Below, piece by piece: positions 47,161 to 57,485 of a stretch of 64,000 nt of DNA. Every line of letters begins with the position of its first letter. Position 1 is the first letter of the stretch. Source of the DNA: Arabidopsis thaliana (taxonomy: Eukaryota; Streptophyta; Magnoliopsida; Brassicales; Brassicaceae). Position numbers and translations under genes: made by a program. The notes below the pieces were generated by a model. That model ran no database searches and had not been told where the DNA came from. It saw only the letters and a list, made by a program, of their open reading frames with translations. The stretch spans positions 13,014,001-13,078,000 of the forward strand of contig NC_003070.9 in the NCBI RefSeq assembly GCF_000001735.4, given 5' to 3'.

Positions 47161-47855
47161 ATATCTAGTACTTTATAAGTTCATAATAACATTAGAATTT
47201 TATAATTATGTAAATAGAAAAGATTATTAACTAAAAAAAGAAAGAAATTGTCCCACGTCATTACATTGTCAATCTCATATGATAGTGAGAGTAATATTTT
47301 GATTTTGCATCTATTAGAAGCGTGTAGATAAATCACATAAAAATATTACGGAGCTTACTATACAAATTCGATGAATAAAAAATGAAAGAATTCCTCGAAG
47401 CTTTTGTAGTATTGTGTACCAATAAACCCAGTCTGAATAAACCAATGGTGGAGTCTATTATGGGAAAGTGAAAAAGCAAAAATAACTGAGAAAATAATAG
47501 ACCAAATAAAGCATAAGGACAAGAATTGTTGTTTTCACGAAAACCACGCAATGTAAATCATCAACATGGATTGTTTCAATATGGTATCTTCCTCTATTTA
47601 GTGATCTAGAGATTGTTTCTTGTTTTTTTTTTTTTTTGCATTCTAAGGAGAAGAGGTGATCGAAACCAACCACACGGGAGGAGCTTATGCCATTTTCCTC
47701 CCCGTGGAAGGTCTAACAATCACACGTCTCCTAATCTCGTACGTCTTCTTAGGTATGTTCTTTGCATGTTAAAGAAACTGTATCTTCAATTCTTGTCATT
47801 ACATGATAATGGTTTTCTTATACATGTTTTGCTCATACCTTATAGGTTTTGAAGA
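46896..47855. other. AT-rich spacer, (TA)n tract and bZIP 5' leader
   Basis: A TA dinucleotide tract lies at about 47123-47157. From about 47,600 the sequence reads as an untranslated leader; a likely 5' UTR intron runs from GTATGT near 47753 to TTATAG at about 47845, ten bases before the start codon. Confidence 0.5.
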
Positions 47856-49166
47856 ATGGAAAATTTAAGGAGGTTGTCAAACCCGGGAAATTTCGGATTC
47901 ATTGGAAGATCACAATCACGAGTTCCCCAAAAAAACATGGAAAATAACATTTCTCCTCCTAATAATATGCACCACCATAGTGCTTCTTTAGATGATCTTT
48001 TCACAGAAGACCAACCAGCTTGGCTCGATGAGCTCCTAAGTGAGCCAGCATCACCTAAGATTAACAAAGGTCATAGACGTTCAGCTAGTGACACAGCTGC
48101 TTACTTGAACTCAGCTTTAATGCCTTCGAAGGAAAATCATGTTGCTGGTTCGTCTTGGCAGTTCCAGAACTATGATTTGTGGCAGTCCAACTCTTATGAA
48201 CAACACAATAAATTAGGATGGGATTTCTCTACAGCAAATGGAACTAATATCCAAAGAAATATGTCATGCGGAGCTTTAAATATGTCGTCGAAACCCATTG
48301 AGAAACATGTAAGCAAAATGAAAGAAGGAACTTCTACAAAACCAGATGGTCCTAGATCAAAGACTGACTCAAAACGTATCAAACAGTAAGTAGTCTTATC
48401 TTTGTCATGTGTACTTATAATAGGTTATTAAAATGTCCCACATCGATTGAGATTAAGATCTTTAGGCATTATCTGGCAATCCTTAACTCTTGAGCTAACT
48501 GTTGGGATAAGTTAGACCACATTCCTAATATAGGTTGATAAACATATTTCTGATGCGGTTTAATAATATACAATTTTATCGAAAATTATTAAAATGCAGT
48601 CAAAATGCTCATCGAGCGCGTTTGAGAAGGCTTGAGTACATATCAGACCTTGAAAGGACCATCCAAGTGCTACAAGTAAGATTCTAAAGGCTCGTGTATT
48701 TCTCGAAGTTCTTTAATTTCATTAATAATATGAAAAGATTCCTAATGTTATATTATACATGTTGGATTTTCTTCAATAGGTTGAAGGATGTGAAATGTCA
48801 TCTGCCATTCACTACTTGGATCAGCAGTTACTCATGCTTAGCATGGAAAATAGAGCTTTAAAACAACGTATGGATAGTTTAGCAGAAATCCAAAAGCTTA
48901 AACATGGTATTTAACCTTTCATATCACTACTAAAATGGATCAAAATGCATTTATTTTGTTCTCTTGTAAAATTTTGATTTTGGTTGGTTAATACAGTGGA
49001 GCAGCAATTGCTTGAGAGAGAGATAGGAAACCTACAGTTTCGACGACACCAACAACAACCACAGCAAAACCAAAAACAAGTCCAAGCAATACAAAATCGA
49101 TACAACAAATATCAACCACCTGTTACACAAGAACCCGATGCCCAATTTGCAGCCTTGGCAATATGA
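47856..49166 (+). CDS. bZIP transcription factor with non-canonical basic region (At1g35490-like)
   Basis: Four coding exons: 47856-48385, 48600-48675, 48780-48906 and 48997-49166, 300 residues. The N-terminal 170 residues are Ser/Asn-rich with a conserved patch SASLDDLFTEDQPAWLDELL. The basic region (about 172-190) reads KRIKHQNAHRARLRRLEYI, followed by a leucine zipper (DLERTIQVLQ, YLDQQLLMLSMENRALKQRM). It resembles group-E bZIP proteins such as bZIP34 and bZIP61, but aligning on LEYI places Lys where the family has its invariant DNA-contact Asn. A C-terminal Gln-rich run (RRHQQQPQQNQKQVQ) could act in activation. It may act mainly as a heterodimer partner or bind altered sites; that is inference. 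Confidence 0.92.
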
Positions 49167-49502
49167 TTTAGGAAATATGGATACATTGTTCAGATTAAGC
49201 TGAGCTCCTCTTGCTCTACCTTAATGTCCATACAACATAGGTGAACTTGATGTTTGTAGCCTTGAATGAAAACCTAAAAAAGCATCGTTATGTAAATCAA
49301 AATGTGGTTGCCCATATCCTCCTCTATTGCATTTCTCTCTATTTATGGCATGGTAGAGAATCTCTTGTCAAGAAACTTCATGTTATGTAATAACTTGTAA
49401 TCCTTCTTATTTCATCTATTATATATATGAATAAGTAATTTTTTTGACAATTTCCTTTATCTATATATATACAAGTTGTGACCGATTCTAGTAATAAAAG
49501 GA

Positions 49503-49543
<41 letters not shown>

Positions 49544-50079
49544 TTCTGTATACTATTTTATACACCAGTCAAGATAATATGAAAATTAAGATTAATATTT
49601 AAAAAATGAATTTACGAAAACATAGTAATTTGTTGGGTTTATGCAACAGTAAAAAAAAAAATCCTTTAAGCCGCCATTGTATTTTAATTTTACCCTCCAT
49701 CTCAAAAAATGCATATTAATCATAGTAAGTAAAAAAACTGATATGAAATATAATTCTCATCCATATCTTTTAAAAGATTTTATGGCTACATACATTATAT
49801 ATATATATATATATATTTATTTTTAAATGGTCTTTCAGCATCGTCGGGAGAACTTCAAGTTGAGATACTATATATACAAACTTTACAAATTTGACAACGA
49901 TTAAGAAAGATTGTATTGCGTATTATTTAGACTTTCAATAACTGATTTGCAGTATCATTTGTTATTTTGTTTAGTTTCTAACCCTAAGTTACAAAAATTA
50001 ACCAATTTGTTCATATATTTTTTCTATTAGATTAGGAAAAATTCTCAAATCTAAATAATCTCCGAATATATAACTCTAA
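49167..50079. other. 3' flank of bZIP gene; (AT)n tracts
   Basis: No gene. AT dinucleotide tracts lie at about 49510-49539 and 49796-49816. Confidence 0.5.
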
Positions 50080-50580
50080 CTAGAATTTAACCCGTGGTAT
50101 ACCACGGGGCAAATGTTTTATTCATATTTAATAATATTAAATTTTACGGTTTTAATTTAGTATTAAAGTTATATAATTTTATATTAATGTTGTAACTAAA
50201 AAATTTAGTGATGATAAAATAATAAAATAAATATTTAATCTGTGTTATATGAATCCAAACCCGTCCCGCTATATTTCATATCAATTCAAACTCATTCCGC
50301 TATATTTCTCATCTCATGATATTTTAAATTTTTTATAAGTTTAAATATTAATAATATTTTATAAAGTTAAAATATATTTCTCGTCTCATGATGTTTTATT
50401 TTTTTTTAAGTTTAAATATTAATAATGTTTAAAAATTTAAGATATATCAATAATAATATTTAAAAAATAAGAATTGTCTTTGTCTTTAATGTGATGATAT
50501 TCTTTCTAAATTGTTACTTTACTAACACAAAAGTACTTTAAAAAGGTACTTCAAATTTTTTAATATATATAATGTTATTG
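50080..50580 (-). mobile_element. third Helitron, 3' end clear, 5' end uncertain
   Basis: On the minus strand an 18-base perfect palindrome (CCCGTGGTATACCACGGG, 50091-50108) is followed by TTAAATT and CTAG at 50080-50083, then T. A GAAGTACC word near 50550 resembles the sequence just inside the 5' ends of copies 1 and 2, suggesting a short element of about 500 bases, but no TC terminus can be fixed. Confidence 0.6.
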
Positions 50581-51296
50581 TTTTGGTAAAAATTATTATA
50601 AATAAATATTTAGTTTAATCATAATTTGGGATTGATATACTTGTGCTTTTGACTAACTTTTTTTATTTTAATAGCCTAAATTTGAGCATTTTGTTAATAT
50701 TATTTGAATGAGCAATATTAGATTAATAGATGTACAATTTATTTTTGTCAGAAAAAGAACAAAATTTAATAAAAATCAAAAAATAAAGTTTTAGGGAGTG
50801 ATAATTATTTTGTACAATTGCAAACTTAAAACGAAAAATGTGGATTGGGAAAATAATTAGGGTTTCAAATATTTAAAATTTTACGTAATTAATTTTTTAA
50901 TAAATATATTAAAGCATATATTGTAATATAAAATTTGATTCATTTTATAAACTGAAAATAAATGATTTAAAATGAAAAATCAGGATGATTAATTCATTTT
51001 ATTGAAATCGATTTTTTTACAGCAAATTAAAACCGAAAATTAATAAATACTTATGAGAGATTTTAGGAATGATTTCGTTTGGTGGAGTTAATATATGAGA
51101 GATTTTAGGTAATATTTTTGTTAGGTAAATATTTGATTTAACTGTTAGCATAAATTCAGTGGCATTGAGTCGTAAATAAGTTTCAAGTCCAGGATTTATT
51201 TGTTAAGATGACTGCAAAAATGTATATGTAGATTTTCATAATCTCAAAAAATGAATGAATTTGGTTAATGTATGTTTCATATATGTTGTAATTATA
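50581..51296. other. intergenic, no gene seen
   Basis: AT-rich, with a GAGATTTTAGG word twice near 51057 and 51099. No gene. Confidence 0.4.
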
Positions 51297-52764
51297 AAGT
51301 GAGTATAAGGTTCTTTTTTTATGTTGTCAAAGGTAATTTCATTCATTCAAACAATAAGAAATACAAAGATTAAGAAGACATCAACTTCATGGTTGGATAC
51401 AACAAAGATAGTTCTTACAAGAGATTGATAAATAACATAGATAGGGTAATACGACGATAAGTCCATACATTGGAGACAAGAACAAGGTAGTAGCTTGCCA
51501 CAAACAATCGAATGGTGAGTCAAAGAAAATTTCCACAAGGATTCCAAGTGATTGTTGAATGGTCACATTCCAATAAAGACATAATGAAGTTGATAAAGAT
51601 TCAATGACCTTGGATAGCACCGACTCAATGCACGCACCTTCTAAGGAGAGCAATAGGAAACACACACGATTTCTCAGCAAAGAGGGCGAAGGTCTTAAAA
51701 AATTCTGGAAATTGCTCTAGGTCACTAAAAGATTCATCCAGCAGGAACAAGGGATGGAATTTGTCTAAATTAACTATTGGTTTTAAAACAGAGTGAGGAT
51801 GGAGTCCCCAGCCGTTCTCAGCAAAGTTGTAAAACAAGAATAAATTAGGGTATAACAAATAGATAAATGGGACAAACTTGGGCCACGTTAATGTAAGGGT
51901 CCAACACATATAACACTTCGTGGGCTGAGGGGAAAAATTAATGGGCCACCAAAATATGGGCCTATCACATAGGAAAAGTCCAACTTAACAATTATGGTTT
52001 TGCCTTAAGCTTGTTGTCGCCGCTTCAACGGAATGATCGGTTGTTCACTATTCCGATTTAACATCGCCGGAGGCAAATGATCGGATATGGAGGCCGTCAC
52101 CGGATATGTGAAGAGAAAGGATCTTGGAAGAGCAGTTGTACAGACAGATCTCGGAAATCCGAAAGCATGGGAGATAAGACTCACCATTTTAACCGATGAA
52201 GTGCTATCAGAGAACCAGAAGCTCGCCACCCAGAAGATAGATCCGTCGTGCGCCGTCGACGTCTCCATCGGACATGGCGCATCTGACAGTCCAAGAGGGA
52301 GTTCTCTTGCCATTAATGAGGTCCGATGTGAGTGTTCTTCTGGGATAAGCGAATCAGATCTAGAAACGAGGGGCTTAGCGATGATAATAGATTTTGTCAT
52401 GAGAGTTGCATCGCTGGAAAGAAGTGGTATCGTCCGAGATATTATTAACAGATGGTGAAGTGGGAGGGAAAACGCCGGACCCTATTGTCTTCCACCGTTG
52501 CTAATCTTTTGGCCTCCAGTAATGAACAAGAGGGATCTAAGGTTTGCAAGGGTTGAGAAACGGTTTCCAAAAGGGAAAACGAAGCTGAAAGCATAGGAGA
52601 CATAGGAGAGACAAGAGAAAACTAGAGCAAGTAAATCAGAAGAGTTAACTCCCGACGCCGGCGTTTTGCACCTTCGCCGGCGTCGGGAACCATGTTCGAA
52701 GAGTGTCTCTCGATAACTGTGTCTAAGAGAGTTTTTAGCAAGAATAATATTAAGTGAGTATAAG
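51297..52764 (-). mobile_element. 1.44-kb non-LTR retroposon with 13-base target duplication
   Basis: AAGTGAGTATAAG stands at 51297-51309 and again at 52752-52764. Between them, on the minus strand, is a unit with a G+C-rich start, a TTTGTATTTCTTATTGTTTG stretch near its end, and a short A-rich tail (about 51311-51320). Open frames of 94-131 codons occur on the minus strand (for example 52005-52400) but I recognise no reverse transcriptase, RNase H or gag motif. It could be an internally deleted LINE or a Sadhu-type retroposon; both insert with poly(A) and target duplications. The target duplication is perfect, which argues for a fairly recent insertion. Confidence 0.75.
52651..52688 (-). repeat. 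perfect G+C-rich hairpin at retroposon 5' end
   Basis: CCCGACGCCGGCG and its exact inverse are separated by about 11 bases. It lies some 65-100 bases inside the 5' end of the retroposon, so it would sit in the leader of its RNA. Confidence 0.7.
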
Positions 52765-52869
52765 TTTCAATAATAATAATTCGTGTATTTTTTTGGTATG
52801 CAAAAAATTTGTGTATTTTTGTGAGTATTTTGTAAATATCAAAAAATATTTGGTGTATTATTATGAACT

Positions 52870-53710
52870 TTTCAAATTATAATTACAATTTAAAACAATT
52901 AAAAACAAATTCTTGTTAAAAATGTAGATTCTAAAATTATAATAACAATATTCACATTTTAAAATAATAATAAATATGGAATATGATAATATCCAATAAA
53001 AGCCCAATAACTAATATAAATAGAGTCCATATTTATCGTATTTAGCCTCATCCAATGCTTTTGTGATTAAAAACCCACGTGAGTGAAAGTAATGTATCCC
53101 ACATCGGATGTGAAAGCAAACAAAAAAATGAAGCTGTAGTTATAAATAGTTAAACATACTAAGTGTTGAACATATACATTTTCCTCACCCCTTGGTTGAA
53201 GGTGGCAACAACCTCAAATATACTAGAAGGTGTAGATACTCAACGACTATAGGAGGCAATAGCTTGAGCAAATAATTGATTGCAGAAGTCCATCGACTAA
53301 AGCTGTCACCTGTTTGCTTCCAGCTTTTGTCTCCTTACCTGTTCAGTGTCTAAACTCTCTGGTACATTCATAGTTGTTGCCGCCTTTGACTTTTTTTTTC
53401 TGCACGCAATTGTTTGCAAGAAATATTTCTTGTGAATTTTAAATTATTTATTTATTTGATGTCTCTTACCTTTTCTAAAGATTCTAAACAAACACGGAGT
53501 AGAGTTTTGGAGGTCTGGAGAATTTACGACGATTTTAATCTTGTTGGATGGATATTGAGAAGTTAGAAGTGTGAAACTAAATTGGAAATTACAAAATTTT
53601 GTTGTTTGCGATCCTCTTTTGTCTCTAAAATATTTTTTGTATTACATTTTAAATCATCCATATTTTCCTAAATCAATTTTCAGAAGAAAAATAAATCAAT
53701 ATGCTAAATG
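52870..53710 (-). repeat. unclassified dispersed repeat, copy B
   Basis: Inverse partner of 36390-37185. It contains a 30-base segment (near 53515-53560) lacking in copy A and otherwise matches closely. No coding frame or clear terminal structure. Confidence 0.75.
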
Positions 53711-53829
53711 TAAATGTGAGTATCTATCTTTTCTTAAGTAAAAATGTCTTCAAAAAAATATTTTCTTTCAATAGAAGATTTTAAAGAAAAACCAAAATCT
53801 TATAAAATCGTAATTCAATAAGTTTTCTT

Positions 53830-54620
53830 TACGGATTCCTACGTTCCAGAAAAAATTCTTTAATTCTATTTATGCGAATTTGGAACACTTATTTGGGAGA
53901 ATACCTTCAGAATTTGATTTATCTTTATATCCATGGATAATTTGGTACATTTGGAAAGCAAGGAACGAAAAGATCTTTAAAAATGTGGATAAAAATCCTT
54001 TAGAGGTATTATGTTTGGCGGAATAAGATCATTTAGAGATATTATGCTTGGCGGAAAAAGAGGCTCATTCGTGGCAGTTAGCTCAAGTCGAACTTAGTAC
54101 TGAAAACCATGGCTCTTTGAATTTGGAAACTCGGAATCGATTAAGAGATTTTTCACATGATAACAATTATTCTGGATATCGTTGCTTTGTGAATGGATAA
54201 TGGAAAGAAAGCAATAAGTTTTCTGGATTAGGATAGTATTGTACGTCATCAAATGGAGAGACGCCAACCATGAGACCTGTGAACCTCCGAAGAAGTCTAT
54301 CTCCATTACATACAGAGGTTGAAGCTCTTCTTTGGGCGATGAAGTGTATGATTGGTTTCAACAACCAAGATGTGGTTTTTTTAGATCTGGTGAAAATAGT
54401 GTCTTCCCCAACCGAATGGCGGACCTTCTCAGTGTATTTGGAAGAATTACAAAACGACAAAGAAGAATTCTCGATTTTCTCTTTATCTTTAATCTCTCAC
54501 TATGCAACTTTAAAAGCGGATAATTTGGAACGAAAAATTCGTACTAAACCGCATCATATCACTTATGTAAATAACATTCTTAGAAATGGCTCTTTAGAGC
54601 TTTAATTAATAGTGGTTGGA
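53830..54620 (+). mobile_element. LINE fragment: RT C-terminus and RNase H
   Basis: The plus strand encodes pieces of a LINE C-terminus: YPWIIWYIWKARNEKIFKN near 53925-53985, a linker with LCLAEKEAHSWQLAQ, and an RNase H part (LSPLHTEVEALLWAMKCM, near 54295-54350) running to the stop at 54605. The frame is interrupted and a 36-base unit (TTTAGAGATATTATG and following) is duplicated in tandem near 54000-54060. No poly(A) or target duplication was found. Confidence 0.8.
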
Positions 54621-57485
54621 AAGAAAAAGTTTCCTTTAGTTTGTCAATAATTCATGAACCGTTTCATGAATGCTCTTAAGGTTTGAATAGGTTCATGAGA
54701 CAAAGACCCAAATCTCAATATAATGTTTCGTTTTCAAGGAATCTAGAGCAATGCTTCAAAAATCAGCGAATAACTGAGTGAATTTATCAATCAAAATTTC
54801 TTCTAATTTCGAGAACTAATGGCGTGAGAGCTCATAGCTTGGAATTTAAAACGTTTTGAGAATCAAGTAGTTAGAGTTTATGGGTTTCTACTTAATAACT
54901 TTGGCCTCTACTTAGTTTTCAAGGAATGTAGAATTTATGGTATTTCTTTGTTTTGGCCAAAAGTAGATTACAATCTAAAAGTATCAGCGGGTAGCACTAG
55001 ACTTCGATATTATTTCACTCATTATAAAACAACAAAATAATTTTACAAAAATTCGAAACTTTAAAACTAGCTTTTATGTTTGTGCCACCATAAAAGATGA
55101 CGGATTACTCTGAAGAGAAATATCAGAAAATGTGTATACGATATTACTATCACCGGTAAAAATGGTAACTCAACAATCATCTTTGAAGATTAGCCGGTAA
55201 ATAAAATATTCTCTATATCGGAGAATATATTTGGGAGAGATGAAGTTTTCACTCTCTTAAATAGATAAACTGAAATTAAATTAATTAGAATTAAAATTAA
55301 ACAATTAAAATTTAATTATTTTACATTGGTAAACGTTATTTTCCGCCATTTTTATGGCTGCACAAACAAAAAAATAGTTTTAATGTTTAAGTAATAGTAT
55401 AATAATATCAAGTTTAAAGTGCTACCCAATTTAACTTTGAAAGTTAAAAATATGTTTTTTTTTAATTTTTACTTTCCACATAAATCAACTAAGTAGTGAT
55501 CTCTTAATCCAGCCCACCATTTACATTATCCAGCATGAAATACCAAAACACTTATAGCATGAAATACCCAAACACTTTTACCCTATTAAATTACCCCAGT
55601 AAATATAGAAGATGATTGGCAAGTGACTTTTAAGGTTTTAAAAGTAGTCTTAAGTGAAGTTTTTTTTTGCCAATTAGATTTTTTTGCCTTTTTATTTTTC
55701 CTTCTTCCTTTCTCTTCTTTTTTAAGTCCGATAAACGAGACTTTCAAACAAATAATTCTCAAAAGCTTTGTTTTTTATCTTCTCCCCAACTTAATTATTA
55801 ACTCTCCACAAATTACATTTTTTTCACAAAACATTTTTGATAAATTATTTATTATCAATTTTATATCTTTCTTTTAAGATCTATTTCACTAATAATTTCA
55901 TTTCACTAATAATATTTTATTTTTTGGTTCATCATTAATAAATTTGTTGATTTTTTTGATAAGTAAAACTTATACAATTACTCAATAAAAAAACATTCAA
56001 AACAGTTTTAGAAAACAATTTGCCATAATAATCGTTCAAGAATCATTCAAGATAAGTATTTTAATTATTTCAATCTTTTAATTTATTTTTCTAATGTTTA
56101 TTTGATTTGTTAGCAAATATTTTAATCTTTCAGAAATTTAAGTGGTTGGACGAGACGACATCCATATTTCAATCTGGTTATGGAGAAACAAAATCAAAGT
56201 AGTATAGTTGGAAGTTTAGGTGCTATTTAGAAAGAAAACATTCTTTAGATATTTAACGATCAACTCGAAGCTAATTTGGAGTGGAAACATCTAAAAACCA
56301 TTTCGATTATTTGAAGATGGAGTACAAGATATATTATTATGATCTTTAAGCTCCAGGCCTTCGTCTAAATTTTATTAAGTTTATCCCCTTCTTGCTAATA
56401 TGTTTGGATATTAAGTCTCGGCATGAAACAATAAATATCAATAAATGTATCTTTTAGAAGATTCATTTCTTATTTTATTTCTAAACATTTGTCATTTCTT
56501 AAAATAAATATTTTATTAATTAACAATTTGATTTTTAGTAAATCCAAATTCATAATGCAATGTTTGGTTTTTAAAAATTGAATGAATAATAAGTATATTT
56601 TAAAATCATTAATAAAATTTATTGTTACATAAATTTAATTCTAAATTTATTTTATAATAATAATAATAAATAACAGTCACAGTTTCTAAAGTATTGTTCT
56701 ACCAATCAAATTTTAATAGCCAAAGTTTCTACAGCCAAAGTTTTTACAGCCAAATTCTCTATAGCTCAAAATTTTTAAATCAAAACTTCTAAAGCCAAAA
56801 GCAGTGTTTAAGAAAACGTTAGGCACTAATCGAATAATAACTCAATGTCTAGGGTCTAGAACGCTTAATCGGGGCTTAAACGATTATAGACGTGAAAGCT
56901 TAACGTCGACTGCCTAAACCGTTTTTTTTTTAAACCGTTTTTTTTTAAACCGTTTTTTTTTTAAACCTGGCCAAAAGTAAGAGTGGCTACCAATAGGCCC
57001 AATAATCTATAACAACTACAATAAAACCGTCACTGTTTTTAATGATTTATGGCGCGAGGCCGCGAGGCCGCGAGTACTAGTAGTGTTGTTAGTGGCCAGC
57101 TCTACGAAAATCAATTTATAAATAAACAATACTCGACCACGAACAAAAAATAAAATAAAGACCACTCGAAAAGCTCCAAATCTCACGCGCCACTCTCTCT
57201 CTCTTTCTCTCTCGCCATCACTGCTTTCTTCACGTGATTACGTTAATTTACTCGAAAAGACTCAAAAACTTTCCTTCTCTTTCTCTTTCATTTTCTCGGG
57301 AAAATTCTCCAACGAAGCTTTTTTTTGCTTCTTCTCTAAATTAAATTTTGGACTGAAGCAAAAAAGAAAATTAAATTCGTTCATACTCTACAACGAAGCT
57401 TACCACACAATGCTTCTTCTACTACCTTCTCTTTCCAAATCCATCTCCGTCTTGTTCTAGGGTTTATCCCAATCGATTTCAGATC
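54621..57485. other. long intergenic region with small repeat patches
   Basis: No supported gene. Patches: a direct repeat of AGCATGAAATACC (about 55532 and 55558); four degenerate ACAGCCAAAGTTT units at 56718-56800; a degraded TAGGCG-type element with CTAGGGTCTAG at 56820-56935; four tandem AAACCGTTTTTTTT units at 56919-56965; and a 9-base tandem (GCGAGGCC) at about 57052-57074. A CT-rich tract at 57190-57220 begins the leader of the fucosyltransferase gene. Confidence 0.5.

Noticed and set aside
52087-52458. 123-codon plus-strand frame as a gene
   Set aside because: It lies antisense within a retroposon bounded by a 13-base target duplication and matches no family I know.
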